64,000 bases of DNA from Sphingomonas sp. Leaf230 (GCF_001421745.1 NZ_LMKW01000010.1:339131-403130), one strand, 5' to 3'; shown: positions 27,327 through 36,843, numbered from the stretch's first letter. Program-made: numbers and translations. Notes: generated by a model not told the origin, from the sequence alone.

Positions 27327-27661
27327 CATAAAATTTGTGTCATTCATGCAAGCGACAGGTTCGGCCCCCTAGAGAGTGGCTCGCGGATGTGGGGCATTCG
27401 GGATTTTTCCCCCTGTTGCCCGGATGGTTTCCTCACCTCTCGCCTGCGTGACGAACGCTGAGTCGGCCCTCGCTCCATGCCCCCGGAGCGGGGGTCATTC
27501 GCGTAGAGCGGCAGGCAAAAAGATTTGCCTGACTCGCTCAAGCGCGGCCGACGGGCAAAGCCCGGTCGACGACAGCGGCTTTGCCGATGGCGCCTTCTCC
27601 CTTCTTCAAGGTCCGCACCCGCTTCCTTGTCCCCACCCCCCCGCAACGCTACATCGCGCCG
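27327..27661. other. Structured intergenic region, possible small RNA
   Basis: 335 bp without a credible gene between lolA and xthA. It carries several clear stem-loops: gcccccggagcgggggt around 27480, caggcaaaaagatttgcctg near 27515, and the related pieces gggcaaagcccgg and cggctttgccg near 27550-27590. A GCCTGC near 27443 can also pair with GCAGGC near 27511. These do not belong to the palindromic families seen elsewhere. I do not recognise 6S RNA, tmRNA, RNase P RNA or SRP RNA in it. Confidence 0.35.
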
Positions 27662-28444
27662 GTGAAGATCGTCTCCTGGAACATCAACTCGGTCCGTTTT
27701 CGGATCGCCATCGTCGAACAGTTTCTGCGCGACGAGCAGCCCGACATCCTGTGCCTGCAGGAGACCAAGGTCATCGACGGCGACTTCCCGTTGGAGGCGT
27801 TCCGCGCGCTTGGTTACGAGCACATCGTCCTGCACGGCCAGCGCATGCACCACGGCGTCGCGATCCTCAGCCGAGTCCCGATCGTCGAGGACGACCGCTT
27901 CGACTGGCAGGCGAACAGCGAGGCGCGTCACATCGGCGTGCGGCTCGAGAACGGCGTACGGCTCGAAAACGTCTACGTCCCCGCCGGCGGGGATGTCCCC
28001 AATCGCGAGGTGAACCCCAAATTCGGCCAGAAACTCGACTTCATCGACCGCATGACGACCTGGTCCGAAACACTGCCCGGCCCGACAATCCTCGTCGGCG
28101 ACTTCAACATCGCCCCGCTCGAATCCGACGTCTGGAGCCACAAGCAGCTGCTCGACGTCGTCAGCCACACCCCCATCGAGGTCGAGGCACTCGGCAAGTT
28201 GCAGGCGGCAGGCGACTGGGTCGATCTCGGCCGCCATTTCCACCCCGCCCCCGCCCGACTGTTCACCTGGTGGAGCTACCGCGCCAAGGATTGGGCGGCC
28301 TCGGATCGCGGGCGAAGGCTCGATCATATGTGGGCAACCGGTGCCGCCGCCGAAGCCGCGGTGTCGCACCACGTCTACGAACGCTGCCGGAGCTGGCTGA
28401 AGCCGTCCGACCACGTCCCGATCATGACCGAGTTCGCGTTTTGA
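27662..28444 (+). CDS. xthA: Exodeoxyribonuclease III
   Basis: AP endonuclease and 3'-5' exonuclease of base-excision repair. Metal-binding Glu in LCLQETK (near 34), NVYVPAGG, the GDFNIAPLESDVW motif (near 145) and the C-terminal SDHVPI (catalytic His) are all present. The GTG at 27662 is chosen because it yields VKIVSWNINSVR, the usual start; upstream in-frame residues are unconserved. The last bases overlap the start of ribA by four, so they are translationally coupled. Confidence 0.95.
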   Translation: MKIVSWNINSVRFRIAIVEQFLRDEQPDILCLQETKVIDGDFPLEAFRALGYEHIVLHGQRMHHGVAILSRVPIVEDDRFDWQANSEARHIGVRLENGVRLENVYVPAGGDVPNREVNPKFGQKLDFIDRMTTWSETLPGPTILVGDFNIAPLESDVWSHKQLLDVVSHTPIEVEALGKLQAAGDWVDLGRHFHPAPARLFTWWSYRAKDWAASDRGRRLDHMWATGAAAEAAVSHHVYERCRSWLKPSDHVPIMTEFAF

Positions 28445-29487
28445 GCAATCCCCGCGCCGCCGCCCGCGCGGTCGACGCGCTCAGGCGCGGCTGGCCGATC
28501 GCGATCGACGGGCTAGTGCTGCTCGCGGTCGAGACGGCGGATGCCGAGCGGTTGGCGGCGTTCGATCCCGACGCGAATGGCGGCGTACTGATCTCGTCGG
28601 GGCGTGCTGCGACGTTGAAGCTCGCGAACCAGCTCGCGGCCGCGGATCCGACCGAGCCCGTACTCGTCGATCGCGCCCCCTGGATCGACTTTGCCGCCGC
28701 GACCGCGCTGGCCGATCCGCAATTCGACTTGGCCACCCCCCTCAAGGGTCCGTTCCAGACGCTCCCGCTCGCCGATCCGGACGCGGCGGCAGCTGCCTTG
28801 CGACTTGCCCGGATCGCGGGATTGCTGCCGGCGTTCTTCCTCGGCACCGGCGAACCCGAGGTCCGCATCGCCCGCGCAGACATCGACGCACACGAAGACG
28901 CGAACCGCCTGACGCTCGCGGCACGCGCGCGGCTTCCGGTCGAGGGCGCGGAGGATGCGGAGATCGTCGCCTTCCGCAGCCCCGAAAGCGCGGACGAGCA
29001 CATCGCGCTGCTGATCGGCCAACCCAACGGCCAGCCGCCGCTCGTCCGCCTCCACAGCGAGTGCCTTACGGGCGACGTGCTCGGCAGCCTAAAGTGCGAC
29101 TGCGGGCCACAGTTGCACGCCGCAATCCACGCGATCCAGCATGGCGGATGGGGCATCCTGCTGTATCTGAGACAGGAAGGCCGCGGGATCGGCCTCGTCA
29201 ACAAGCTGCGCGCGTATGCGTTGCAGGACCAAGGCTTCGACACAGTCGATGCGAACACGCGGCTCGGGTTCGCAGTCGATGCGCGCGATTTCGGTGTGGC
29301 GGCCCGGATGCTGACGCTGCTCGGACAGCGTGAGGTGCGGTTGCTGACCAACAACCCCGCCAAGGTCGCCGGGCTCGAAACGGCGGGCGTGACGGTGATC
29401 GAACGCGTGCCGCATTTCCTCCCCTCGAACCCGCACAACGCGCAGTATCTCGCGACCAAGCGCGATCGCACGGGGCATCAGTTCTGA
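28441..29487 (+). CDS. ribA: GTP cyclohydrolase II (with degenerate RibB-like N-terminus)
   Basis: Opens GTP to start riboflavin synthesis. The C-terminal domain (residues 180-348) has the zinc-binding SECLTGDVLGSLKCDCGPQL and the catalytic RQEGRGIGLVNKL. The N-terminal 170 residues resemble DHBP synthase in order but lack its acidic metal-binding motifs, a form common in sphingomonads. The start is TTG at 28441, which overlaps the xthA stop (TTGA) and gives SNPRAAARAVDALRRGWP. Longer open frames upstream run antiparallel to sense in xthA and are not real. Followed by a ydcF-like gene. Confidence 0.94.
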   Translation: MSNPRAAARAVDALRRGWPIAIDGLVLLAVETADAERLAAFDPDANGGVLISSGRAATLKLANQLAAADPTEPVLVDRAPWIDFAAATALADPQFDLATPLKGPFQTLPLADPDAAAAALRLARIAGLLPAFFLGTGEPEVRIARADIDAHEDANRLTLAARARLPVEGAEDAEIVAFRSPESADEHIALLIGQPNGQPPLVRLHSECLTGDVLGSLKCDCGPQLHAAIHAIQHGGWGILLYLRQEGRGIGLVNKLRAYALQDQGFDTVDANTRLGFAVDARDFGVAARMLTLLGQREVRLLTNNPAKVAGLETAGVTVIERVPHFLPSNPHNAQYLATKRDRTGHQF

Positions 29488-29516
29488 CCGACATTCCTCC
29501 CTCACGGCGCCTGATC

Positions 29517-29999
29517 GTGGTGTTCGGCGCGGCGGTTCGTCCCGATGGCAACCCAAGCCCCACCCTCGCCCGCCGCATCGCGTTCGCAGCGGCGGCGGCG
29601 GCGCGCTACGTCGATGCGGACCTGTTCTGCTCGGGCGCGAAGGGCACGCATGGGCCTTCGGAAGCCTCGGTGATGGCGGATGTGCTGGCAGAAACGGTCG
29701 ACCGGTCGCGGATCCATCTCGACGAAGCCAGCGTGGACACGTTGCAAAGCGTCGTCGCCGCGACCGCCTTCGCGCGCGCGGGCCAATATGCGCAGTGCAT
29801 GATCTGCACCGATGGCTATCACCAGCCCCGCATTCGCATGCTGTTCGCGATGCTCGGCATGCCCGCAAGCGCGATCCACGTGCCGCATGGCGGCAGCCGA
29901 CAGTACCAGCTCAAAATGCGGTCGCGGGAAGCGGCGGCAATCCCGTATGATCTGGTCGCGGGGATCGGTGCGATCTGGCGGCGGAAGCGGGTTGGCTAA
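29517..29999 (+). CDS. YdcF/SanA-like DUF218 protein
   Basis: About 160 residues of the DUF218 (YdcF/ElyC/SanA) family. The N-terminal strand VVFGAAVRPDGNPSPTLARRI, the acidic DLFCSGAKGTHGPSEASVMADVL and a C-terminal HGGSRQYQLKM fit the fold. Family members affect cell-envelope integrity; the reaction is unclear. The GTG at 29517 is given as start, but the frame is open to a CTG at 29484 that overlaps the ribA stop as CTGA, in the manner of the other coupled genes here, and would add LTDIPPSRRLI. Third gene of the xthA-ribA unit. Confidence 0.82.
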   Translation: MVFGAAVRPDGNPSPTLARRIAFAAAAAARYVDADLFCSGAKGTHGPSEASVMADVLAETVDRSRIHLDEASVDTLQSVVAATAFARAGQYAQCMICTDGYHQPRIRMLFAMLGMPASAIHVPHGGSRQYQLKMRSREAAAIPYDLVAGIGAIWRRKRVG

Positions 30000-30052
30000 G
30001 CGATCATCGCCTCCACGCTGGTCGAGCGGAGCACGCTTGGCCGTCGTCTAGT

Positions 30053-30114
30053 TTGTTTCCCCGCGAAGGCGGGGACCCAGGCTGGGCTCCCGCCTTCGCG
30101 GGAGAACAAGGAGG
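30053..30114. repeat. 62-bp palindromic repeat, family G, copy 1
   Basis: Two inverted arms, ttccccgcgaaggcggggac and tcccgccttcgcgggagaac, around a short ccaggctgggc. Identical base for base to 63353-63414. It separates two convergent genes and may terminate both. Confidence 0.92.
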
Positions 30115-30135
30115 CAGGAGACCCCAGGGCTCCGA

Positions 30136-30816
30136 TCAAATGCTTCCAATCAACCGCGCCACGTCGTCGAAGCTCTCCGCCAGCGCGTCAACACCGATCG
30201 CCTTCAGCCGAGCACCATGCTCGGCATTGCAATGCGATCCCGCCGACAAACCAATGACATAGCCCCCCGAAGCCACGGCCCCCGTCGCACCCACCGGCGA
30301 ATCCTCCAGGATAGCCGTACGCGCAATATCGACGCCCAACTGCCGCGCGCCGAACAGATACAGGTCGGGTGCGGGCTTCCCGTTCGTCACGTGTTCGCGG
30401 CCGCTATAGAGGTGATCGCCGAACGCATCGCGCAAGCCGATATGCTCCAGATGCCGCGCGATCCACGAGACCGGGCTCGACGACACGATCGCCTTGGGCA
30501 AGTCGGCAGGGAGCGAGCGCACGAACGCCACCGCGCCCTCGATCGCGTCGACGCCAGCCGCCATCACGCGCTCGTCCTCGGCCTTCCGCGCGGCGTAGAA
30601 CTCCTCGGGGAGCGGTCGGTCGATCCAGCGCTCGACCGCGTCGATGAACTGCGGCCCGGCGAGCCCCATGAAGTTCGCCATCGAATCTTCGGCGCTGGTC
30701 GGGTGCCCCGCAGCGGTGAGCCATTCGGCAATGTGGCGGTTGCCGAAGGCTTCGCTGTCGATCAAAACCCCGTCGAAATCGAACAACAGCGCGTCGAACC
30801 GAACCGCAATGCTCAC
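30136..30816 (-). CDS. HAD-superfamily hydrolase (beta-phosphoglucomutase/YniC-like)
   Basis: A 226-residue phosphatase or phosphomutase of the HAD superfamily, subfamily I with a helical cap. Motif I ALLFDFDGVLIDSE (nucleophile Asp), motif II VSSSP, motif III NGKPAPDLYLF and motif IV LEDSPVGATGA are intact. The GTG at 30816 overlaps the stop of the upstream YggS-type gene as GTGA and begins just before motif I; longer upstream frames are shadow coding. Small phosphosugars are likely substrates by family; no neighbour narrows it. Confidence 0.9.
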   Translation of the reverse strand: MSIAVRFDALLFDFDGVLIDSEAFGNRHIAEWLTAAGHPTSAEDSMANFMGLAGPQFIDAVERWIDRPLPEEFYAARKAEDERVMAAGVDAIEGAVAFVRSLPADLPKAIVSSSPVSWIARHLEHIGLRDAFGDHLYSGREHVTNGKPAPDLYLFGARQLGVDIARTAILEDSPVGATGAVASGGYVIGLSAGSHCNAEHGARLKAIGVDALAESFDDVARLIGSI

Positions 30817-31487
30817 GCGCCCGTCCCCCGCGCGCCGAACAACGCACTGCCGATCCGGACATGAGTCGCGCCGATCGTCACCGCGGTCTCGAAATCGTCG
30901 GACATGCCCATGCTGAGGCCGGTCAACCCGTGATCGCGCGCGAGTTTGGCCAGCAGCGCGAAATACGGCGCCGGCTCGATGTCCGCAGGCGGCAGGCACA
31001 TCAGCCCGGCGATCGGCAGGCCGGCGGCGCGCGCCTGTTCTACCAGCGCCGGCAGGTCGGCGATCGCGCAGCCACCCTTTTGCGGCTCGTCGCCGATGTT
31101 GACCTGAAGGAAGCAGTCCGGCCGACGATCGCTCGCCTCCATCGCCTTGCCCAGCGCGGCGACCAGCGACGGGCGATCGACCGCGTGGATGCAGTCGAAC
31201 AACGCCACCGCCTCGGCCGCCTTGTTCGATTGAAGCTGGCCGATCAGGTGCAGTTCGACGTCGGGATATTTCTCACGCAACGCCGGCCATTTCTCGGACG
31301 CTTCCTGCACACGATTCTCGCCGAACACGCGCTGACCCTCGACGAGCAGCGGTTCGATCGCCTCGACCGGATGCGTCTTGGAGACCGCGATCAGCGTCAC
31401 GTCGTCCGCGCGGCGATCGGCGATCTCGGCGGCCTTGGCGATCCGGCTGCGGATGGCCTGCAATTTGGTGGTGTCGTCAGCAATCAT
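30813..31487 (-). CDS. YggS-family PLP homeostasis protein
   Basis: A 224-residue alanine-racemase-fold protein that binds pyridoxal phosphate without known enzymatic activity and keeps PLP and amino-acid pools balanced. The PLP lysine is in LIAVSKTHPVE (near 40), with FGENRVQEA, HLIGQLQSNKA, GLSMGMSDDFE and HVRIGSALFG following in order. The ATG at 31487 gives MIADDTTKL; an earlier frame start is not conserved. Its stop is coupled to the HAD gene. It overlaps the upstream region of the divergent ThiE-like gene. Confidence 0.95.
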   Translation of the reverse strand: MIADDTTKLQAIRSRIAKAAEIADRRADDVTLIAVSKTHPVEAIEPLLVEGQRVFGENRVQEASEKWPALREKYPDVELHLIGQLQSNKAAEAVALFDCIHAVDRPSLVAALGKAMEASDRRPDCFLQVNIGDEPQKGGCAIADLPALVEQARAAGLPIAGLMCLPPADIEPAPYFALLAKLARDHGLTGLSMGMSDDFETAVTIGATHVRIGSALFGARGTGA

Positions 31488-31509
31488 GCGGCGCGCTATA
31501 GGCAGCGGC

Positions 31510-32067
31510 GTGGCCCGTCGTAACCCCATTCCCGCGCGCTGGCTGATGACCGACGAGCGGATGGGCGACGCCTTGTGGCCTGCGCTCAGGCGATTGCCGC
31601 CGGGATCCGGCGTGGTGTTTCGGCATTATGCTACCCCTGCGCGGGAACGGCGGGAATTGCTGCGGCGGGTTATTCGCGTCGCGCACGCACGACGGTTGAC
31701 CGTGGTAGTGGCCGGAAAGTCTACGATCGACGCCAACGGGGTGCATGGTCGGGCACGGACTCACGGGATCAGAACCTGGCCAGCGCATTCGAGGGGCGAG
31801 GCCTTGGTTGGTAAGCGCGCCGGAGCTGCTGCCCTGTTTGTGTCGCCGATCCATCCCTCCCGGTCGCACGACGGCACGGCCGGCATCGGCTCGGCGCAGG
31901 CTATGCGGTTCGGAAGAGGACTTGGGATACCAATGATCGCGCTAGGCGGAATGACCGATTCGCACTGGCGGCGCATCCGGCGGTTCGGCTTCCACGGCTG
32001 GGCCGCGATAGATGCCTGGCTGCCTATAGTACGCCGTCATCCTGACGAAAGTCAGGATGCAGAGTAA
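31510..32067 (+). CDS. Thiamine-phosphate-synthase-like protein, degenerate
   Basis: About 185 residues resembling ThiE (TMP synthase): LMTDERMGDALWPALRRLP at the N-terminus, RRLTVVVAGKSTIDANGVHG in the middle, and IPMIALGGMTDSHWRRI, the phosphate-binding GGM region. The usual vHxGQ(x)D and DYxxxGPxxxTxTK motifs are not recognisable, so it may not make thiamine phosphate; the family includes TenI-like and uncharacterised relatives. The last residues (RRHPDESQDAE) and the stop codon come from a palindromic repeat. GTG start at 31510 is preferred; ATG at 31486 is possible. Confidence 0.68.
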   Translation: MARRNPIPARWLMTDERMGDALWPALRRLPPGSGVVFRHYATPARERRELLRRVIRVAHARRLTVVVAGKSTIDANGVHGRARTHGIRTWPAHSRGEALVGKRAGAAALFVSPIHPSRSHDGTAGIGSAQAMRFGRGLGIPMIALGGMTDSHWRRIRRFGFHGWAAIDAWLPIVRRHPDESQDAE

Positions 32068-32119
32068 TCGATCGCTGGGTCTCATGGCACTGGATCCTGA
32101 CTTTCGTCAGGATGACGGG
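32034..32119. repeat. Paired palindromic repeat, family I
   Basis: Arms gtcatcctgacgaaagtcag and ctgactttcgtcaggatgac are perfect inverted copies that each also form a hairpin. The left arm overlaps the 3' end of the ThiE-like gene and supplies its stop codon. Single copy in this window. Confidence 0.88.
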
Positions 32120-32196
32120 AAGGGAGAGCTGCGCCCCTCGGATCCAGCTCGCGACGATCAGTCTTGATTTCCGACGAGCCTAGCTGCGTCGGACGC

Positions 32197-32904
32197 CTAG
32201 AAGCGGAAGGCGGTGCCCAGATACACGGCCTGGCTGTCACGACGGTCGTCATCGACCTTCACGAAACGCTCGCGATCCGACCGATACCGCACGCCAGCCG
32301 TCACCGCGAGACTACGCGTCAACGCGTAAGACCCGCCAAGATCGACCGAATAGCTCGGCGCATCTTCCACAAGCCGCGGTGCGCTCGACAGCGGACGATC
32401 CGCCGCAGCCTTCACCGTCCCGCTGAAGCGCTTGGCGCTATAGCTCACCGCAAGGTCAGCCGCCTCACGCCCACCCGGCATCACGCCGAGATCGAGCTTG
32501 TTCACGTCACCCGAGATCGCGAATCGCTTCCAGCCGACCGACATGCCAAGGTTGTAGGCGATCGGCGCAATACCGACGGTCGGCGTGGTCGAAGCAAGGC
32601 TGGCCGTGTTGGCGACACCGCGGTTGGTCTGCGCACGGACCGCAACGGTCACCGCCCGGTTGTCCTGCCGAGTTTCGGCGGGCGTGAACTTGAAGCTGCC
32701 GGCGTCGAAGCCACCGCGCGCGAACATCGCGGCAAGGCGGGGGTCGGCAGCGGCCGGCGTAAACGATCCGATACCGCGAACCGCGGCGACGTTATGCTTG
32801 GCGATCCGGGCGGGCTGTTCGCTGGCGCCGAAGGCAGGCGCGACGATTGCGGCGGTGGCGACAAGCGCCCCGGCAACCACCCCAACTATTCCCCCACGCG
32901 TCAT
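32197..32904 (-). CDS. Unknown exported beta-rich protein
   Basis: A 235-residue protein with a signal peptide (MTRGGIVGVVAGALVATAAI, cleavage near AFGAS). The mature part is rich in alternating strands: AVTVAVRAQTNRG, YNLGMSVGWKRFAISGDVNK, SYSVDLGGSYALTRSLAVTA, GVRYRSDRE. It ends in VYLGTAFRF, with a terminal Phe as in outer-membrane beta-barrels recognised by BamA. Probably a small outer-membrane barrel of porin-like type; function unknown. The ATG at 32904 has an AAGGA about 12 bases upstream; one at 32955 would add 17 residues ahead of the signal peptide. Confidence 0.7.
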   Translation of the reverse strand: MTRGGIVGVVAGALVATAAIVAPAFGASEQPARIAKHNVAAVRGIGSFTPAAADPRLAAMFARGGFDAGSFKFTPAETRQDNRAVTVAVRAQTNRGVANTASLASTTPTVGIAPIAYNLGMSVGWKRFAISGDVNKLDLGVMPGGREAADLAVSYSAKRFSGTVKAAADRPLSSAPRLVEDAPSYSVDLGGSYALTRSLAVTAGVRYRSDRERFVKVDDDRRDSQAVYLGTAFRF

Positions 32905-33194
32905 CACAACGAATCTGTCCTTCGAATCCCGTAATCGGATCCTGTTAAACCGCATCTAACATGAATTGATCCACAGCAAAGGCCGCAGAACCGCCCATTC
33001 CCACCCTTCGTCGCCGAATTGTCGGACAGTGTTGCAATCAGCACACAGATCGCCGCGATAGCGCTACCGAATCGGTTGCTCTCCCAGTCGGGGCCGCCCC
33101 CGCGCATACGCTCGTCGCGCACGCCGGCGTCTGCTTGCGGGCGCGCGGGCTCGCCTGTAGAGCAAGGGCTGATTTTCTTGCCAGGATGATGCCC

Positions 33195-33626
33195 ATGTTC
33201 CGCCGCTCGCGTATCGCAGTCGTGCTGTTTGCCCTGCCTCTCGTCGCTTGCGGCGGCGGATCGGCGCGTCCCAAGGCGGATCTCGCCGCGTCGAAGATCA
33301 CGACGATCGGCGTGAACAGCTATCTGTGGCGCGCCAGCCTCGACACGCTGGGCTTCATGCCGTTGCTGCAGACCGATTCCAACGGCGGCGTGATCGTCAC
33401 CGACTGGTACATCAACCCGCAGACCCCGACCGAGCGCATGAAGGTCACCGTCTCGATCCTCGACCAGGATCTGCGCGCCGATGCGCTGCGTGTCGCTGCC
33501 CTTCGCGAAGTCAACCGCAACGGCCAGTGGGTCTCGTCGCCGGTGCAGGCCGCGACCACGCAGAAGCTTGAGGACATCATCCTGACCAAGGCCCGCGACC
33601 TGCGCCGCGCCTCGATCGCGGGCTGA
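33195..33626 (+). CDS. DUF3576 lipoprotein
   Basis: A 143-residue predicted outer-membrane lipoprotein. The signal peptide [20 protein letters not shown] has a lipobox (LVAC) with the acylated Cys near residue 19. The mature domain contains [20 protein letters not shown] and [12 protein letters not shown], as in DUF3576 proteins. In alphaproteobacteria this family sits upstream of leuS, as here (11-bp gap), so it is likely co-expressed with leuS-lptE-holA. Its function is unknown; the location beside lptE suggests an envelope role, but this is inference. ATGs at 33186 and 33189 are alternatives. Confidence 0.88.
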   Translation: MFRRSRIAVVLFALPLVACGGGSARPKADLAASKITTIGVNSYLWRASLDTLGFMPLLQTDSNGGVIVTDWYINPQTPTERMKVTVSILDQDLRADALRVAALREVNRNGQWVSSPVQAATTQKLEDIILTKARDLRRASIAG

Positions 33627-33637
33627 GGACTGATATA

Positions 33638-36316
33638 ATGGCGTCGCGTTTCAATGCGTTGAAGGCGGACGCGGCGTGGCAGAAGGTCTGGGACGAGCGC
33701 AAGACGTTCGCCGCCGACGACCTGTCGACCAAGCCGCGATCGTACGTGCTCGAGATGTTCCCCTATCCGTCGGGGCGCATCCACATGGGGCATGTCCGGA
33801 ACTACACGATGGGCGACGTGCTCGCGCGGTTCCGTCGGATGAAGGGCATGGAAGTGCTCCATCCGATGGGCTGGGACGCGTTCGGCATGCCCGCCGAGAA
33901 CGCGGCGATGGAAAAGGGCGTCCATCCGGGCAATTGGACGCGCGCCAACATCGCGACGATGAAGGCGCAGCTGAAGCGGCTGGGCTTCGCGCTCGACTGG
34001 ACGCGCGAGCTGGCAACGTGCGAGCCTGAATATTACGGGCATGAGCAGGCGCTGTTCCTCGACCTGTTCGCGGCCGGCCTCGTCTATCGCAAGGAATCGG
34101 CGGTAAACTGGGATCCGGTCGACATGACCGTGCTCGCCAACGAGCAGGTGATCGACGGCCGCGGCTGGCGCTCGGGCGCGCTGGTCGAGCGGCGGAAACT
34201 GTCACAGTGGTTCCTGAAGATCACCGACTTCGCCGACGAACTGGTCGACGGCCTCGGCGCGCTCGAGCATTGGCCCGACAAGGTCAAGCTGATGCAGGAG
34301 AACTGGATCGGCCGCAGCCAAGGCCTGCAGTTCAAGTTCGACCTCACTGCTCCCTTCCCGCTCGCGGGAGGGGTCGGGGGAGGGCCTGACACGAACGCGG
34401 CAGCGTCCGAGGATGCCTCCCCTCCCCTGACCCCTCCCGCAAGCGGAAGGGGAATAGAGAGCGTCGAGGTGTTCACCACCCGCCCCGACACGATGTTCGG
34501 CTCCAGCTTCGTCGCGGTCGCAGCCGATCACCCGATCGCGCGCGCCATCGCCGAGACGAACCCCGACGCCGCAGCCTTCATCGAACTCTGCAAGCGTGGC
34601 GGCACCACCGCGGCCGAACTCGACACGCAGGAAAAGCTCGGCTTCGACACCGGCATTCGCGCGGTGCATCCGCTCGACAAGACATGGCACCTTCCCGTCT
34701 ACATCGCGAACTTCGTGCTGATGGAATACGGCACCGGCGCGGTGTTCGGCGTCCCCGCGCACGACCAGCGCGATCTCGATTTCGCGCGCAAATACGACCT
34801 GCCCGTCAAGCGCGTCGTCAGCGAAGGCGATGACGAGGCCCCCGTGTTCGTCGGCGACACCGCCTGGACCGGCGCCGGCACGATCGTGAACTCGCACTTC
34901 CTCGATGGGCTCGACATCGAGGACGCCAAGCGCGTCGTGATCGAGCGCGCCGAGGGCGAAGGCTGGGGCAAGGGCACGACCGTGTTCCGCCTGCGTGACT
35001 GGGGCGTCAGCCGCCAGCGTTACTGGGGCACGCCGATCCCGATCATCCACTGCGACGCATGCGGCGCGGTGCCGGTGCCCAAGGACCAACTGCCGATCGT
35101 CCTGCCCGAGGACGTCAGCTTCGACGTTCCCGGCAACCCGCTCGATCGCCATCCGACCTGGAAGCACGTCCCCTGCCCGTCCTGCGCAGGCCCTGCCCGG
35201 CGCGAGACCGATACGCTCGACACGTTCGTCGATTCGTCGTGGTATTTCATCCGCTTCGCCAGCCAACCGGACGCCAAACCGTTCGACCGGACGGGTGCGG
35301 AGAAGTGGCTGCCGGTCAACCAGTATATCGGCGGCGTAGAGCATGCGATCCTGCACCTGCTCTACGCCCGCTTCTGGACGCGCGCGCTGAAGCATATCGG
35401 CATGCTCGACATCGCCGAGCCGTTCGCCGGGCTGTTCACGCAAGGCATGGTCACGCACGAGACGTATAGCCGAGGCGACGCCGGCGACGTGCAGCCGGAG
35501 GTCGACACCGACGACGACGATTCGAGCGACGCACCGGTGAAGACGAAGTGGCTGTCTCCCGACGAGGTCCGCAAGACTGATGCGGGATATATCGAGATCG
35601 CGACCGGAGGCCCCGTGACGGTCGGTCGCGTGACGAAAATGTCGAAGTCGAAGAAGAACACCGTCGATCCCGAGCCGATCGTCGACCAGTACGGCGCAGA
35701 CGCGGTGCGCTGGTTCGTGCTCTCCGACTCGCCCCCCGAGCGCGATCTCCCCTGGAGCGAGTCCGGCATCGAAGGCGCGTGGCGGTTCGTCCAGCGTCTC
35801 TGGCGCCTGATCGAGTCCGACGATGCCGCCAAGGCCGGGGGCGAAGACATCGCCTTACGCAAACTCTGCCACCGCACGACCGTCGGTATCGAGAGCGATA
35901 TCAACGCCTTGCAGTTCAACAAGGCAGTCGCACGGCTTTACAGCCTGTGCAGCGCGATCGAGAAGGCGGCGCCCTCCGCAGACCGCGAACAGGCGATCCG
36001 CACGTTGCTGCTGCTGGTCAGCCCGATGGTCCCGCATGTCGCCGAGGAAGCCTGGGCGACCGCAGGCAACGACGGCCTGATCGCCGACGCCGCGTGGCCG
36101 ATCGTCGATCCGGCGATGCTGGTCGACGACGAGGTCACGATCGCGGTGCAGGTCAACGGCAAGCTGCGCGACACGCTCGTCTTCCCCAAGGGCGCACCGA
36201 AGGATGAGGTCGAAGCCGCCGCGCTCGCCTCCGAGAAGATCGTCCGCCTGCTCGAGGGCAAGCCGCCCCGGAAAGTGATCGTCGTGCCCGACCGTCTCGT
36301 GAACATCGTCGCATGA
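33638..36316 (+). CDS. leuS: Leucyl-tRNA synthetase
   Basis: Charges tRNA-Leu. Class I signatures: [17 protein letters not shown] (HIGH, HMGH) near residue 45 and KMSKSKKN (KMSKS) near 670. The CP1 editing domain starts at [13 protein letters not shown], and the terminal tRNA-binding domain is complete. Between FKFDLT and VEVFTTRPD about 37 residues ([20 protein letters not shown], then [11 protein letters not shown]) are the translation of a family B palindromic repeat at 34347-34456. They lie on the hinge into the editing domain, with no stop or frame shift. The total of 892 residues is about 30 more than usual. First gene of a leuS-lptE-holA unit (ATGA overlap). Confidence 0.97.
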   Translation: MASRFNALKADAAWQKVWDERKTFAADDLSTKPRSYVLEMFPYPSGRIHMGHVRNYTMGDVLARFRRMKGMEVLHPMGWDAFGMPAENAAMEKGVHPGNWTRANIATMKAQLKRLGFALDWTRELATCEPEYYGHEQALFLDLFAAGLVYRKESAVNWDPVDMTVLANEQVIDGRGWRSGALVERRKLSQWFLKITDFADELVDGLGALEHWPDKVKLMQENWIGRSQGLQFKFDLTAPFPLAGGVGGGPDTNAAASEDASPPLTPPASGRGIESVEVFTTRPDTMFGSSFVAVAADHPIARAIAETNPDAAAFIELCKRGGTTAAELDTQEKLGFDTGIRAVHPLDKTWHLPVYIANFVLMEYGTGAVFGVPAHDQRDLDFARKYDLPVKRVVSEGDDEAPVFVGDTAWTGAGTIVNSHFLDGLDIEDAKRVVIERAEGEGWGKGTTVFRLRDWGVSRQRYWGTPIPIIHCDACGAVPVPKDQLPIVLPEDVSFDVPGNPLDRHPTWKHVPCPSCAGPARRETDTLDTFVDSSWYFIRFASQPDAKPFDRTGAEKWLPVNQYIGGVEHAILHLLYARFWTRALKHIGMLDIAEPFAGLFTQGMVTHETYSRGDAGDVQPEVDTDDDDSSDAPVKTKWLSPDEVRKTDAGYIEIATGGPVTVGRVTKMSKSKKNTVDPEPIVDQYGADAVRWFVLSDSPPERDLPWSESGIEGAWRFVQRLWRLIESDDAAKAGGEDIALRKLCHRTTVGIESDINALQFNKAVARLYSLCSAIEKAAPSADREQAIRTLLLLVSPMVPHVAEEAWATAGNDGLIADAAWPIVDPAMLVDDEVTIAVQVNGKLRDTLVFPKGAPKDEVEAAALASEKIVRLLEGKPPRKVIVVPDRLVNIVA
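34347..34456. repeat. Family B palindromic repeat inside leuS, in frame
   Basis: Left arm ctgctcccttcccgctcgcg followed by ggaggggtcggggg; right arm ctgacccctcccgcaagcgg followed by aaggggaa. Same architecture as the intergenic copy at 9927-9991, with a 35-bp spacer. The stretch is 110 bp and is read in frame as residues 237-273 of LeuS. Confidence 0.9.
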
Positions 36317-36843
36317 AGCGCCTAGCGATCCTTGGCGCGCTCGCGCTGGCCCCTGCGCTGTCCGGCTGCGGCCTGCACCCGCTCTACTCGGGCGGCAGCA
36401 GCGGTCCGGTCGCGGGCGCGCTCGGCCAGGTTGAGATCGCACCGATCGCGGGGAAGAACGGTTGGCTGATGGCCACCGCGCTGCGCGACCGCCTGCCCTC
36501 GAACGGCGCACCGGCGCTCTACCGGATCGACATCCGCCTCGACGACACGATCAGCGGCCTCGGCGTCCGCACCGACGACAGCGTCTCGCGCGAACGCCGC
36601 ACGTTGCGCGCGCGCTACCAACTCGTGCGGATCGGCGACAACTCGGTGTTGCTCGACGCGACCGCCGGCTCCGACGCCGGCATCGACGTCGTCCGCTCCG
36701 AATATGCGACGATCGCCGCCGAGAACACCGCGCTCGAACGCCTGTCGCAGATCGTCGCCGACCAAATCGTCGCGCGCGTTGCGCTGTATGCGCGCAACAC
36801 GCCTGCGGTCGCCGCGGCGCAGGCCACTCCGCCCGCCAAGTGA
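36313..36843 (+). CDS. lptE: LPS assembly lipoprotein LptE
   Basis: The lipoprotein plug of the LptD outer-membrane LPS translocon. The signal peptide [20 protein letters not shown] carries a lipobox (LSGC, Cys near 19) followed by GLHPLY, the hallmark of LptE. The remaining 150 residues have the expected alpha/beta pattern and end in a basic Ala-rich tail. It is coupled to leuS by ATGA and to holA by GTGA overlap. This order (leuS-lptE-holA) is conserved in proteobacteria. Confidence 0.94.
   Translation: MKRLAILGALALAPALSGCGLHPLYSGGSSGPVAGALGQVEIAPIAGKNGWLMATALRDRLPSNGAPALYRIDIRLDDTISGLGVRTDDSVSRERRTLRARYQLVRIGDNSVLLDATAGSDAGIDVVRSEYATIAAENTALERLSQIVADQIVARVALYARNTPAVAAAQATPPAK

Noticed and set aside
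27376..28440. Long open frame running from the lolA-xthA gap through xthA in another frame into ribA
   Set aside because: The first 355 codons lie in a shadow frame of xthA and read as Arg/Pro-rich non-conserved sequence; only the part from the TTG at 28441 is ribA.
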